Origin: Cellulomonas pakistanensis
GTDB taxonomy: Bacteria > Actinomycetota > Actinomycetes > Actinomycetales > Cellulomonadaceae
Reading direction: 5' to 3'
Assembly (NCBI RefSeq): GCF_016862755.1
Contig: NZ_BONO01000001.1
Coordinates: forward strand, 202,757-266,756
Length of the DNA: 64,000 nt
How positions within the stretch are numbered: position 1 is the first letter of the stretch; each line of letters starts with the position of its first letter. Below the pieces are notes generated by a model that did not search any database, was not told the DNA's origin, and worked only from the letters and a program-made list of their open reading frames with translations. Made by a program: the position numbers and the translations under genes. Positions 26,977 through 34,835 of this stretch are shown here, piece after piece.

Positions 26977-27372
26977 ATGGCGATCGGAGACGACTCCGGC
27001 CTCGACGACGGCCGGGTGCTGGTGCGCGGGGACCTCGTCGTGGAGGTGCCGGCGCGGTGCGTGCGCGTCGCGGACCGGCCGGTGCCGCTGACCCGCAGCG
27101 AGTTCGAGATCCTCGTGGCGCTCGCGGAGCGGGCGGGGCAGCCGGTGTCCAAGGACGAGCTCGCCGTGGCGGTCGCGGTGCACGGGCCGCACGCGGTGCC
27201 GACGCCGACGGACTCCGACCGGCGCAGCATCGAGGTCCACATGGCGAACCTGCGCAAGAAGCTCGCCGACGGCTCGGGGGACCGCACCGCGATCAGCACG
27301 GTGCGCGGCCTGGGCTACCGGCTCGCGCCCGAGGTGCGGGTGCCGAGCCAGCGCGACGGCTCGGCGGGCTGA
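26977..27372 (+). CDS. Stand-alone OmpR/PhoB-type winged-helix DNA-binding protein
   Basis: The 131-residue protein is a trans_reg_C winged helix with LVLVRGDLVVEVPAR-like wing, LTRSEFEILVALAERAGQ in the middle, and the recognition helix and wing in RRSIEVHMANLRKKLAD with ISTVRGLGYRL at the end. No receiver domain precedes it, and no sensor kinase is nearby. It is therefore an orphan DNA-binding domain, unless it works with a partner elsewhere. Its divergence from the surface-protein gene makes control of that gene a possibility. ATG at 26977 follows no strong Shine-Dalgarno. Confidence 0.82.
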   Translation: MAIGDDSGLDDGRVLVRGDLVVEVPARCVRVADRPVPLTRSEFEILVALAERAGQPVSKDELAVAVAVHGPHAVPTPTDSDRRSIEVHMANLRKKLADGSGDRTAISTVRGLGYRLAPEVRVPSQRDGSAG

Positions 27373-27412
27373 CCCGCCTCGCCGCCGCGCCGGCCCGGGC
27401 GCGGGCGGTGGG

Positions 27413-28048
27413 TCAGCGGGTGGCGGCGGCGAGCGCGGCGCGCAGGCCCTCGGCGTCGAGCTCGGTGCCGTACGCCGGCGTGTCCCGCTGGAACCGCCAG
27501 CCCTCGGACAGCGGCCCGGCGTCGACGACGTCGAAGCCCCAGCGGTCGATGAGCTGGGTGACGACCGCCTTCGCCTCGGCGTCGTCCCCGGCGATGGCCA
27601 GCGCACGACGCCCCGGGGTGCCCGCGGGGGTCCCCTTCGAGCCGAGGTCGGCGGCGGTGATGTGGTTGAACGCCTTGACGACGCGGGCGTCGCCCAGGTG
27701 GTCCGCCAGCAGCTCCGAGCTGGTGGTGGAGCCGTCGTCGAGCGCGGCGACGTGGCCGTCGCGCTCCCAGTAGTAGTTGTTCGTGTCGATGACGATCTTG
27801 CCGGCCAGCGGCTCGGCGGGGACCGACGCGTACGCGTGGAAGGGCACGGTGACGACGACGACGTCCCCGTCCGTCGCGGCCTCCTCCGGGGTGCCGGCGC
27901 GCGCGCCGTCCCCGAGGTCGGCCACCAGGTCCACCAGGGTGTGCGGGCCGCGCGAGTTGCTGACGACGGGCGACTGCCCGTGCTCGACGGCCAGGCGGGC
28001 GAGCGCGCCGCCGATGTGGCCGGCACCGATGAGTCCGATCGTGGTCAT
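27413..28048 (-). CDS. F420-dependent NADP reductase-like (FNO family) protein
   Basis: This protein of 211 residues has an N-terminal Rossmann fold GLIGAGHIGGALARLAVEHG and matches the FNO-type NADPH-dependent reductases by VVSNSRGPHTL, VVVVTVPFHAY and the ARVVKAFNHITA motif. These enzymes transfer hydride between NADP and F420, or act as oxidoreductases of unknown substrate. ATG at 28048 is chosen as the family N-terminus; the frame is open further upstream. A long intergenic region follows upstream. Confidence 0.82.
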   Translation of the reverse strand: MTTIGLIGAGHIGGALARLAVEHGQSPVVSNSRGPHTLVDLVADLGDGARAGTPEEAATDGDVVVVTVPFHAYASVPAEPLAGKIVIDTNNYYWERDGHVAALDDGSTTSSELLADHLGDARVVKAFNHITAADLGSKGTPAGTPGRRALAIAGDDAEAKAVVTQLIDRWGFDVVDAGPLSEGWRFQRDTPAYGTELDAEGLRAALAAATR

Positions 28049-28428
28049 GTGGGGGGCAACGGCCTGAGGACGCCCGTTGTTCCTGGTCAGGTGACCCGGT
28101 TCCGCCGTGGGGAAAAACCGTTGGCCCCGGGCGCGGTGCGGACGTACGGTCGAGGCACACGGGAGGGAGGTGGTCCGAGACATGATTTCTTCTTGGACGA
28201 GTGAGGTGACTGCCCGCTAGTCGCGGACAGCAGAGTTCGGACGGATTGCGATCCGTTCGCCGCGCCGCCGGCCCGACCGGCCCGCGACGGGCGAATCCCC
28301 GCAGTCACCGCAGCCCGTGGGAGCCGCGACCTCGTCCTTCGCGGCAGGGCCTCCAGCAGGGGGCCCGGCCCACGGGCTGTTCCCTGCCCGCGCACGGCCG
28401 GGCGCGCGCCCGCGGCCCCGACCCGGTC
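28049..28428. other. Intergenic region with a short leader-like ORF and long-range stem
   Basis: No normal gene is seen in these 380 bases. A 12-codon frame (28182-28220, coding MISSWTSEVTAR) has an excellent GGGAGGGAGG at 28161-28170. CAGCCCGTGGG at 28311-28321 pairs exactly with CCCACGGGCTG at 28369-28379. The region is less GC-rich around 28180-28260. Neither element can be connected to a neighbouring gene, because the next plus-strand gene starts at 29064. Confidence 0.3.
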
Positions 28429-29001
28429 TCAGCCTCCGAGCCGCTCCCGCAGCCCCGCCCGCACCGCCGGCCACTCCTCGGGCAGCACCGAGAAGTACGC
28501 GGTGTCCCCGCGCGTCCCGTCGGGCGCCAGCCGGTGGTTCCGCAGCACGCCCTCGGGCGTCGCGCCGAGCCGGGTGATCGCGGCGACCGAGCGGGCGTTC
28601 CGGGTGTCCGCCCGCAGCGCCACCCGCGCGCACCCCCAGGTCTCGAACGCGTGCTCCAGCATGAGCAGCTTGCACGCCGGGTTGTTCGCCGTGCCCCACC
28701 ACCGCGGGGCGAAGTACGTGTGACCGATCTCGACCCGGGGCACGCGCGGCTCCCAGTCGTAGAACGAGGTGCTGCCGCGGACCTCGCCGGTCGCGGCGTC
28801 CAGCGCGGCGAGGGCGAGCCGGCCCGGCGCGCGGCGCGCGGCGTCGATCTCCGCGCGGCAGCCGTCGACGCCGACGGGCAGCGCGGAGGACATCCCGGCC
28901 CAGAGGCGCGCGTCGACGAACCCGGCGAGCGCCTCGGCGTGCGCGGGGTCGAGCGGGACGAGGCGGACTCCGTGGCCCTCGAGGGCGAGGTCGTGCAGCA
29001 C
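28429..29001 (-). CDS. GNAT acetyltransferase (RimJ/RimL type)
   Basis: This protein of 190 residues is a GNAT N-acetyltransferase of the RimJ/RimL subgroup: GHTYFAPRWWGTANNPACKL, then ARVALRADTRNARSVAAI and TRLGATPEGVLRNHRL are the usual block order. The start is a GTG at 29001. It is divergent from the hydrolase gene and its start is close to the operator at 29039-29055, so it could be controlled from the same region. Its substrate (amine or protein N-terminus) is unknown. Confidence 0.88.
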   Translation of the reverse strand: MLHDLALEGHGVRLVPLDPAHAEALAGFVDARLWAGMSSALPVGVDGCRAEIDAARRAPGRLALAALDAATGEVRGSTSFYDWEPRVPRVEIGHTYFAPRWWGTANNPACKLLMLEHAFETWGCARVALRADTRNARSVAAITRLGATPEGVLRNHRLAPDGTRGDTAYFSVLPEEWPAVRAGLRERLGG

Positions 29002-29026
29002 GCGCCGAGCATCGCAGATCCGACCC

Positions 29027-29056
29027 TTGCGATCCGATGGCTAATGGCATTAGCCT
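29027..29056 (+). promoter_or_regulatory. Promoter with -35 TTGCGA and -10 TAGCCT
   Basis: TTGCGA (29027-29032) and TAGCCT (29051-29056) are spaced by 18 bases. The predicted start point is at or next to the ATG at 29064, so the hydrolase mRNA would be leaderless. Confidence 0.5.
29039..29055. promoter_or_regulatory. Probable TetR operator
   Basis: GGCTAATG-G-CATTAGCC is a perfect 17-bp palindrome covering the spacer and part of the -10. The second gene of the operon is a TetR-type repressor, so autoregulation is the simplest reading. Confidence 0.65.
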
Positions 29057-29063
29057 GCGGGCT

Positions 29064-29918
29064 ATGGACATCAACGAGGCACGACGCACGCAGCACCTCG
29101 CGCGGCCCGAGGGGAGGGTCGCGTACGACGACGCCGGCACCGGCCCGCTCGTCGTCATGGTCCCCGGCATGGGTGACCTGCGGTCCACCTACGACGAGCT
29201 CCGTGCCGCCCTGCTGGCCGCCGGGTACCGGGTGGTCACCACCGACCTGCGCGGCCACGGCGACTCCGACGCCGGGTTCACCACGCACGGCGACGAGGCG
29301 ACCGCGGGCGACGTGGCCGCCCTGGTCGAGCACCTGGGCGCCGGTCCCGCGGTGCTGGTCGGGAACTCGATGGGGTCGTCGGCGGCCGCCGTGGTCGCGG
29401 CCGACCGGCCCGAGCTGGTCCGCGGCCTGGTGCTGCTGGCGCCGTTCCTGCGTGACCCGCAGCTGCCCGGCGCGGTGCGCGCCCTCATGCCGGTCGTCTA
29501 CCGGGCGATGCTCGCGGCGCCGTGGGGCGCCGCGGCGTGGACGGCCTACTACCGGACGCTCAACAAGGGCTCGCGGTCGCCGCGGCTCGACGCCCACACG
29601 GCCGCCATCCGCGCGAGCCTGCGCCGCCCCGGCCACCTCCGGGCCTTCCGCGACCTGACGCTCGCCCTCACGCACGCCCCCGTCGAGGCCCGCGTGCCCC
29701 GCATCCAGACGCCGACGCTCGCGGTCGTCGGGGCGCTGGACCCCGACTGGAAGGACCCTGCGGCGGAGCTCGCGTGGATCCGCGAGGCGACCGGCGCCCG
29801 CGCGCTGCTGGTCGAGGACGCCGGGCACTACCCGCAGCACCAGACCCCCGAGGTCGTCGCCGAGGCCGTGCTCGCCCTGCTGGCCGAGGTGGCGCCGACG
29901 GAGGTCGCCGGTGCCTAG
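29064..29918 (+). CDS. Alpha/beta-hydrolase
   Basis: This protein of 284 residues has an alpha/beta-hydrolase core: VVMVPGMGDLRST oxyanion region, nucleophile elbow GNSMGSS with the Ser about residue 107, and a C-terminal EDAGHYPQHQ carrying the catalytic His. A mid-protein Asp (VVGALDPDWKDP) is the likely acid. ATG at 29064 is preferred to 29037 because the operator and promoter occupy the intervening bases. It overlaps the TetR gene by eight bases. It may hydrolyse an ester or act on the repressor ligand; the substrate is unknown. Confidence 0.85.
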   Translation: MDINEARRTQHLARPEGRVAYDDAGTGPLVVMVPGMGDLRSTYDELRAALLAAGYRVVTTDLRGHGDSDAGFTTHGDEATAGDVAALVEHLGAGPAVLVGNSMGSSAAAVVAADRPELVRGLVLLAPFLRDPQLPGAVRALMPVVYRAMLAAPWGAAAWTAYYRTLNKGSRSPRLDAHTAAIRASLRRPGHLRAFRDLTLALTHAPVEARVPRIQTPTLAVVGALDPDWKDPAAELAWIREATGARALLVEDAGHYPQHQTPEVVAEAVLALLAEVAPTEVAGA

Positions 29919-30540
29919 GGCGGGGCTGTCCCGCGAGGCGGTCGTCCGGATCGCCCTCGACCTGGTGGACGCCGGCGGCCCCACCGGGTTCGCGGACCTC
30001 ACGCTCGCCAAGGTGGCCGCCGAGGCCGGGGTCGCGACGCCGAGCCTGTACAAGCACGTCGGCTCGCTCGCGGCGCTGCGCCGCGAGGTGGCCGTGCTGA
30101 CGCTGCACGACCTGGCGTCCGCCCTCGTCGACCGCACGCTCGGCCGGTCGGGGCCGGACGCGGTGCGGGCGCTCGCACACGCGATCCGCGACTACGCCCA
30201 CGCCCACCCCGGCCGGTACGCCGCGGTCCAGACGGCCCCGGACCCGGACGACCCCGACGCCGCCGAGCTGGCCGCCGCGGGCGGACGCACGGTCGACGTG
30301 ATCGCCGCCGTGCTGCGCGGGTTCGACCTGCCGGAGGAGCGGTCGGTCGACGCCGTGCGCGCCGTCCGGGCGGGGGTGCACGGGTTCGTCGCGCTCGAGC
30401 TCGGCGGCGGGTTCCGGCTGCCGCAGGACCTGGACCGCAGCTTCGACGTCCTGGTGGACCTGCTGGTGGCGGGCGTGGCGGCGCTCACGACCGGCGAGGC
30501 CGGTCCCGGCGGGCCGGGCGCCGGGGGCGTGCGCGTCTAG
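29911..30540 (+). CDS. TetR-family repressor
   Basis: This protein of 209 residues has an N-terminal TetR helix-turn-helix (LSREAVVRIALDLVDAGG, then LTLAKVAAEAGVATPSLYKHV) and a C-terminal all-helical ligand domain with the WHG-type layout (VRAGVHGFVALELGGGF). The GTG start overlaps the end of the hydrolase gene, a coupled regulator-enzyme pair. It probably binds the palindrome at 29039-29055 and releases on ligand. The closely following methionine aminopeptidase gene may be read through from here. Confidence 0.87.
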   Translation: MPRAGLSREAVVRIALDLVDAGGPTGFADLTLAKVAAEAGVATPSLYKHVGSLAALRREVAVLTLHDLASALVDRTLGRSGPDAVRALAHAIRDYAHAHPGRYAAVQTAPDPDDPDAAELAAAGGRTVDVIAAVLRGFDLPEERSVDAVRAVRAGVHGFVALELGGGFRLPQDLDRSFDVLVDLLVAGVAALTTGEAGPGGPGAGGVRV

Positions 30541-30550
30541 GGTGGTCCGC

Positions 30551-31321
30551 GTGGGAGAGCTGAAGACACCGCGCGAGATCGAGGCCATGCGGGCGGCGGG
30601 GTCCTTCGTCGCCCGCGTCCTGAGCAGCCTGCAGGACGTGGCCCGGGTGGGCATGACGCTGAAGGAGCTCGACGCGCACGCGCACCGGATGATCGACGAC
30701 GCCGGCGCGCACTCGGTCTACCTCGGCTACCACCCGTCGTTCGGCGCGATGCCGTACCCGGGGGTGCTGTGCACGAGCGTCAACGACGCGGCGCTGCACG
30801 GGCTGCCGTCGGAGCAGGTGCTCGCGGACGGCGACGTGCTGAGCATCGACTTCGCGGCCCAGGTGAACGGCTGGGTCGCCGACTCCGCGCTCAGCTTCCA
30901 GCTCGGCACGCCCGACCCGGACTCGCAGCGGCTGATCCGGGTCACCGAGGAGGCGCTCGCCGCCGGCATCGCGCAGGCCCGCCCGGGCAACCGGATGGGC
31001 GACATCTCCGCGGCGATCGGCGAGGTCGGCCGCGCGGCGGGACTCGGCATCAACGCCGACTTCGGCGGGCACGGCGTCGGGCGCACCATGCACGAGGAGC
31101 CGCACGTGCCGAACCTCGGCCGGCGCGGCTCCGGGATCAAGCTCAAGGCCGGGCTCGTCATCGCGATCGAGCCGTGGTTCATGGCCGGCGGCGACGGCTA
31201 CGTCATCGACCCGGACGGCTGGACGATCCGCACCGCCGACGGCTCGCGCGCGGCGCACGCGGAGCACACCGTCGCGATCACCCCCGACGGCCCGCTGGTC
31301 CTCACGGCGCGCAAGGGCTGA
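30551..31321 (+). CDS. map: Methionine aminopeptidase type I
   Basis: This metalloenzyme of 256 residues removes the initiator methionine from nascent proteins. The five metal ligands are visible: Asp in VLSIDFAAQ, Asp in WVADSALS, His in GGHGVGRTMHEEP, Glu in AIEPWF and Glu in AEHTVAI. The GTG at 30551 begins VGELKTPREIEAMRAAG, the family N-terminus; a GTG at 30542 is also in frame. It starts only about ten bases after the TetR gene. Actinobacteria often have two map genes, so this may be the accessory one, since it is not next to secY or infA. Confidence 0.92.
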   Translation: MGELKTPREIEAMRAAGSFVARVLSSLQDVARVGMTLKELDAHAHRMIDDAGAHSVYLGYHPSFGAMPYPGVLCTSVNDAALHGLPSEQVLADGDVLSIDFAAQVNGWVADSALSFQLGTPDPDSQRLIRVTEEALAAGIAQARPGNRMGDISAAIGEVGRAAGLGINADFGGHGVGRTMHEEPHVPNLGRRGSGIKLKAGLVIAIEPWFMAGGDGYVIDPDGWTIRTADGSRAAHAEHTVAITPDGPLVLTARKG

Positions 31322-31567
31322 CCGCCCGCGCCCCGCCGCCCCCGCGCACTTCGCGGCCCCCGGACCACGAGCCGTCGCGCGCCCGACGCCGCGCGTTCAC
31401 CCCGCCGACGCCCCGCGGCCAGCCCGGTCGGTCAGGGTGAGGCGGACGCCCGTCGCGATCGCACGGACGTCAGGACAGGCGGGGGCGGCGCACGCTCGGG
31501 GGAGGTCGGGCGCCGCCTCCGCCACTCCGCCCTCCGGCGCCGGCCGCGGCCGCCGGGGCCCAGCCCG

Positions 31568-32452
31568 TCAGGCGCGCAGGTGCGCCCACTCCTGCGGGTT
31601 CAGCGTCAGCCACTCCTGCAGCGACTGCGCCGGGCGGCCCGACAGCCGGCGGACGACCGGAGACGGCGTCGCGAGCTCCCCGCGCGCGATGGCCGTGTAC
31701 GACGACACCCAGCCGTCGACCTCCCACGGCGCCGCGCCGTACGACTCCCGGGACGCGTACGCCTCCTCGAGCGACTCCGGGTGGTACGTGATGGTCCGCC
31801 CGGTCGCGCTGCTGAGCTCCTGCGCCGCCTCGGCGAGCGAGTACGCGCTCGGCCCGGTCACGTCGTACGCGCGGCCGTCGTGCGCGTGGCCGTCCGCGTC
31901 GAGCAGCACGGCGGTCGCGACGTCGGCGACGTCGTCGTGCGCGACGGCCGCGACCACCCCGTCGCCCGCCGGCCCGCGGATCACGCCGTCCTCGCCCACG
32001 AACCGGACGATCGCGTCGTGGTACAGGCAGTCCCGCAGGAACGTGAACCGCAGCCCGGACGCCCGGATGTGCTCCTCGGTCGCCCAGTGGTCTCGCGCGA
32101 ACGTGAACGTCGCGTCCGGTGCAGCGCCCATGAACGACAGGTAGACCACCCGCTCGACGCCCGCGTCCACCGCGGCGTCGACGGCCGCGCGGTGCTCGGT
32201 CACCCGGTCCGCGGACTCGCGCCCCGAGACGAGGAACACGGTGCGTGCCCCGGCGAACGCCGCGCGCATGGCCTCGACGTCGGCGTAGCCCGGGCTCAGC
32301 GCGACCTCCGTCTCGGTGCCGGGCAGGTCGGGCGCGCGGTCGGCGGAGCGGACCACGAGGCGCTGGTGCGCGCCCTCCGCGGCCAGCCGGAACGCGAGCC
32401 GTCGGCCGATCCGGCCCGAGGCCCCTGTCACCACGATCAGGTCGTCGTCCAT
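31568..32452 (-). CDS. NAD(P)-binding NmrA/SDR-like protein
   Basis: This protein of 294 residues is an atypical short-chain dehydrogenase. The N-terminal Rossmann motif is VVTGASGRIGRRLAF. Downstream come RTVFLVSGRESAD and RVVYLSFMGAAPD, then HWATEEHIRASGLRFTFLRD, the standard NmrA/QorB-type order. These proteins either reduce quinones or act as NADP-sensing regulators. GGAGGAG precedes the ATG at 32452. It is divergent from the SulP gene. There are no other clear hints to its role. Confidence 0.86.
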   Translation of the reverse strand: MDDDLIVVTGASGRIGRRLAFRLAAEGAHQRLVVRSADRAPDLPGTETEVALSPGYADVEAMRAAFAGARTVFLVSGRESADRVTEHRAAVDAAVDAGVERVVYLSFMGAAPDATFTFARDHWATEEHIRASGLRFTFLRDCLYHDAIVRFVGEDGVIRGPAGDGVVAAVAHDDVADVATAVLLDADGHAHDGRAYDVTGPSAYSLAEAAQELSSATGRTITYHPESLEEAYASRESYGAAPWEVDGWVSSYTAIARGELATPSPVVRRLSGRPAQSLQEWLTLNPQEWAHLRA

Positions 32453-32606
32453 GCGTCTCCTCCGCACACGGGGGCCGGCCCGGGCGCCGGCTGGCAGCGA
32501 CGGTAGCGCCCGCCGGGCGCCGTGGCGACGGGGGCGTGCCCCAACCCTGACGCCACGTGAGAGTACGATCCGTCTGCATCCCCCACCGACCCGGAACGGA
32601 TCCCGC

Positions 32607-34145
32607 GTGCCCGCGACCCCTCAGCCCGCCCCGGCGCCCGCGGCGCCCGTCGTCCCGGAGGCCGACGCCTCCTGGTCCGTGCGCACCGCGCTGCGCTCGC
32701 CCGCCCGGCTGCGCACCGAGGTGCTCGGCGGCCTGGTGGTGGCGCTCGCGCTGATCCCCGAGGCGATCTCGTTCTCGATCGTCGCCGGCGTCGACCCCCG
32801 GGTCGGGCTGTTCTCGTCGTTCGTGATGGCGGTGTCGCTGGCGTTCCTCGGCGGCCGCCCGGCGATGATCTCCGCGGCCACGGGCGCGGTCGCGCTGGTG
32901 GTGGCGCCGGTCGTGCGGGACCACGGTCTGCAGTACCTCCTCGCGACGGTCGTGCTCGGCGGCGTGATCCAGGTGGCGATGGGCGTGCTCGGCGTCGCCC
33001 GGCTCATGCGGTTCATCCCGCGGTCGGTCATGGTCGGGTTCGTCAACGCGCTGGCGATCCTGGTGTTCGCCGCGCAGCTGCCGCACCTGGTCGACGTGCC
33101 GTGGGCGGTCCACCTGCTGGTCGCGGCCGGCCTGGCGATCATCGCGCTGCTGCCGCGGCTCACCACGGTGGTGCCGGCGCCGCTGGTCGCGATCGTGCTG
33201 CTCACCGTCGTGACCGTCGTCGGCGGTCTGGCCGTGCCGCGGGTGCGGGACCAGGGCGAGCTGCCGGACAGCCTGCCCTCGTTCCTGCTGCCCGACGTCC
33301 CGCTGAGCCTGGAGACGCTGCGGATCGTCGCGCCGTACGCCGTGGGCCTCGCGCTGGTCGGCCTGCTCGAGTCGCTGATGACCGCGAAGCTCGTCGACGA
33401 CGTGACGGACACGCACTCGGACAAGACCCGGGAGGCGTGGGGCCAGGGGGCGGCGAACGTGCTGTCGGGGCTGTTCGGCGGCATGGGCGGCTGCGCGATG
33501 ATCGGCCAGACGATGATCAACGTGAAGGTGTCCGGCGCCCGGACCCGGATCTCCACGTTCCTCGCGGGCGCGTTCCTGCTCCTGCTGGTGGTGGTCCTCG
33601 GCGACGTCGTCGGGGCGATCCCGATGGCCGCGCTCGTCGCGGTGATGGTGATGGTCTGCGTCGCGACGTTCGACTGGCACTCGGTCCGGCCGTCGACGCT
33701 GGGCCGCATGCCGCTGAGCGAGACCGCGGTGATGCTCGTGACCGTCGCCGTCACGGTGGCCACGCACAACCTGGCGTACGGGGTCGTGTCGGGCGTGCTC
33801 GTGGCCACGGTGCTGTTCGCGCGCCGGGTCGCGCACCTGACGACCGTGACCCGGCTGGACGCCGGCGAGGACCCGGGCGTGCGGCGGTACGCCGTGTCCG
33901 GCGCGCTGTTCTTCGCGTCGTCCAACGACCTCGTCTACCAGTTCGACTACGACGGCGACCCGCAGCGGGTCGTGATCGACCTGTCGGACGCGCACGTGTG
34001 GGACGCCTCGACGGCGGCCACGCTGGACGCCATCACGACCAAGTACGCCGCCAAGGGCAAGACCGCCGAGGTCGTGGGGCTGAACGAGGACAGCGCGCGG
34101 CGGCTCGGGCGGCTGGGGCCGGTGCTCGGGGGCGGCGGGCACTGA
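32607..34145 (+). CDS. SulP-family anion transporter with STAS domain
   Basis: This transporter of 512 residues has a SulP membrane domain with about 12-14 spans (ALIPEAISFSIVAGVDPRVG in the conserved first block, GLVEsL-like GLLESLMTAKLVDDVTDT further on) and a C-terminal STAS domain from about residue 425 (RYAVSGALFFASSNDLVYQF, VIDLSDAHVWDASTAATLD). Family members carry sulfate or bicarbonate by proton or sodium symport. The GTG at 32607 is chosen because the preceding frame is not conserved. The anion cannot be decided. The hydrophobic domain and STAS part are complete. Confidence 0.87.
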   Translation: MPATPQPAPAPAAPVVPEADASWSVRTALRSPARLRTEVLGGLVVALALIPEAISFSIVAGVDPRVGLFSSFVMAVSLAFLGGRPAMISAATGAVALVVAPVVRDHGLQYLLATVVLGGVIQVAMGVLGVARLMRFIPRSVMVGFVNALAILVFAAQLPHLVDVPWAVHLLVAAGLAIIALLPRLTTVVPAPLVAIVLLTVVTVVGGLAVPRVRDQGELPDSLPSFLLPDVPLSLETLRIVAPYAVGLALVGLLESLMTAKLVDDVTDTHSDKTREAWGQGAANVLSGLFGGMGGCAMIGQTMINVKVSGARTRISTFLAGAFLLLLVVVLGDVVGAIPMAALVAVMVMVCVATFDWHSVRPSTLGRMPLSETAVMLVTVAVTVATHNLAYGVVSGVLVATVLFARRVAHLTTVTRLDAGEDPGVRRYAVSGALFFASSNDLVYQFDYDGDPQRVVIDLSDAHVWDASTAATLDAITTKYAAKGKTAEVVGLNEDSARRLGRLGPVLGGGGH

Positions 34146-34146
34146 C

Positions 34147-34174
34147 GCCGGGTGCCGGGCGCCGGGTGCCGGGC
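34147..34174 (+). repeat. Tandem 14-bp repeat
   Basis: GCCGGGTGCCGGGC occurs twice in direct tandem just after the SulP stop, followed by a partial third copy. Confidence 0.8.
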
Positions 34175-34222
34175 GCCGGTGTGAGGATGGGCGGCGGCCC
34201 AGGACCACGAGGAGGACGAGGC

Positions 34223-34753
34223 GTGACGGACGAGCGGTACCGCGTGATGACCGTGTGCACCGGCAACATCTGCCGGTCGCCGATGGCGGAGGTCGTGCTG
34301 CGCGCCCGCCTCGAGGACGCCGGCCTGGGCGACCGGGTGGTCGTCGACTCGACCGGCGTCAGCGACGAGGAGCACGGCAACCCGATCGACCGGCGTGCCC
34401 GGGCCGCCCTCGCCGCGCGCGGGTACGACGTCCCGCGGCGCGCGGCGCGCCAGGTGCGCGCGGAGGACCTCCGCGACCGGGACCTCGTGCTCGCGATGAC
34501 GGCGTCGCACGCCCGGGCGCTGCGGCGGATCGCCGGCGACCCGGACCTCGCGGCGCGCGTCGTCATGTTCCGGACGTTCGACCCCGCGGCGCCGCAGGTC
34601 GCCGACCAGCGCGACGAGCACCTGCTCGACGTCGACGACCCCTGGTACGGCGGGCCGGAGAACTTCGAGCACTGCCTGGACGAGGTCGAGGCGGCCGCCG
34701 ACGGCGTGGTCGACGCGGTGCGCGCGGCCGTCGAGCGCGCCGAGACCCACTGA
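34223..34753 (+). CDS. Low-molecular-weight protein-tyrosine phosphatase
   Basis: This phosphatase of 176 residues has the P-loop CTGNICRS (Cys12 nucleophile, Arg18) and the general acid in DVDDPWYGGP near the C-terminal end, both characteristic of LMW-PTPs. AGGAGG lies seven bases before the GTG start. Bacterial members often control exopolysaccharide or stress signalling, and some act on arginine phosphate, but the target here is unknown. Its stop codon is inside the left arm of a perfect 17-bp inverted repeat. Confidence 0.93.
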   Translation: MTDERYRVMTVCTGNICRSPMAEVVLRARLEDAGLGDRVVVDSTGVSDEEHGNPIDRRARAALAARGYDVPRRAARQVRAEDLRDRDLVLAMTASHARALRRIAGDPDLAARVVMFRTFDPAAPQVADQRDEHLLDVDDPWYGGPENFEHCLDEVEAAADGVVDAVRAAVERAETH

Positions 34754-34808
34754 TCCGACCGAGACCACCGCACGTGGGCGTGGGCCTCGCCCGGATCAGT
34801 GGGTCTCG
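34741..34808. terminator. Long-armed inverted repeat at the phosphatase gene end
   Basis: CGAGACCCACTGATCCG (34741-34757) is exactly complementary to 34792-34808, with 34 bases between. The left arm contains the phosphatase stop TGA. It could work as a terminator before the aminotransferase gene at 34836. Confidence 0.55.
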
Positions 34809-34835
34809 TGGACGGGCGCGGGGCAGGATGGCCGC

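Noticed and set aside
28221..28428. tRNA- or structured-RNA-like patch with CGAATCCC
   Set aside because: No complete cloverleaf with D-, anticodon- and T-arms could be folded, and the T-loop consensus is absent.
31322..31567. Possible gene or terminator between map and the NmrA-like gene
   Set aside because: No frame with family sequence or ribosome binding site and no clear long stem were found; it appears to be an ordinary spacer.
32557..32606. Inverted GATCCGT/ACGGATC pair and -10-like TACGAT before the SulP gene
   Set aside because: Arms are only seven bases with a 22-base loop and no matching -35 was found, so I do not call an operator or promoter.
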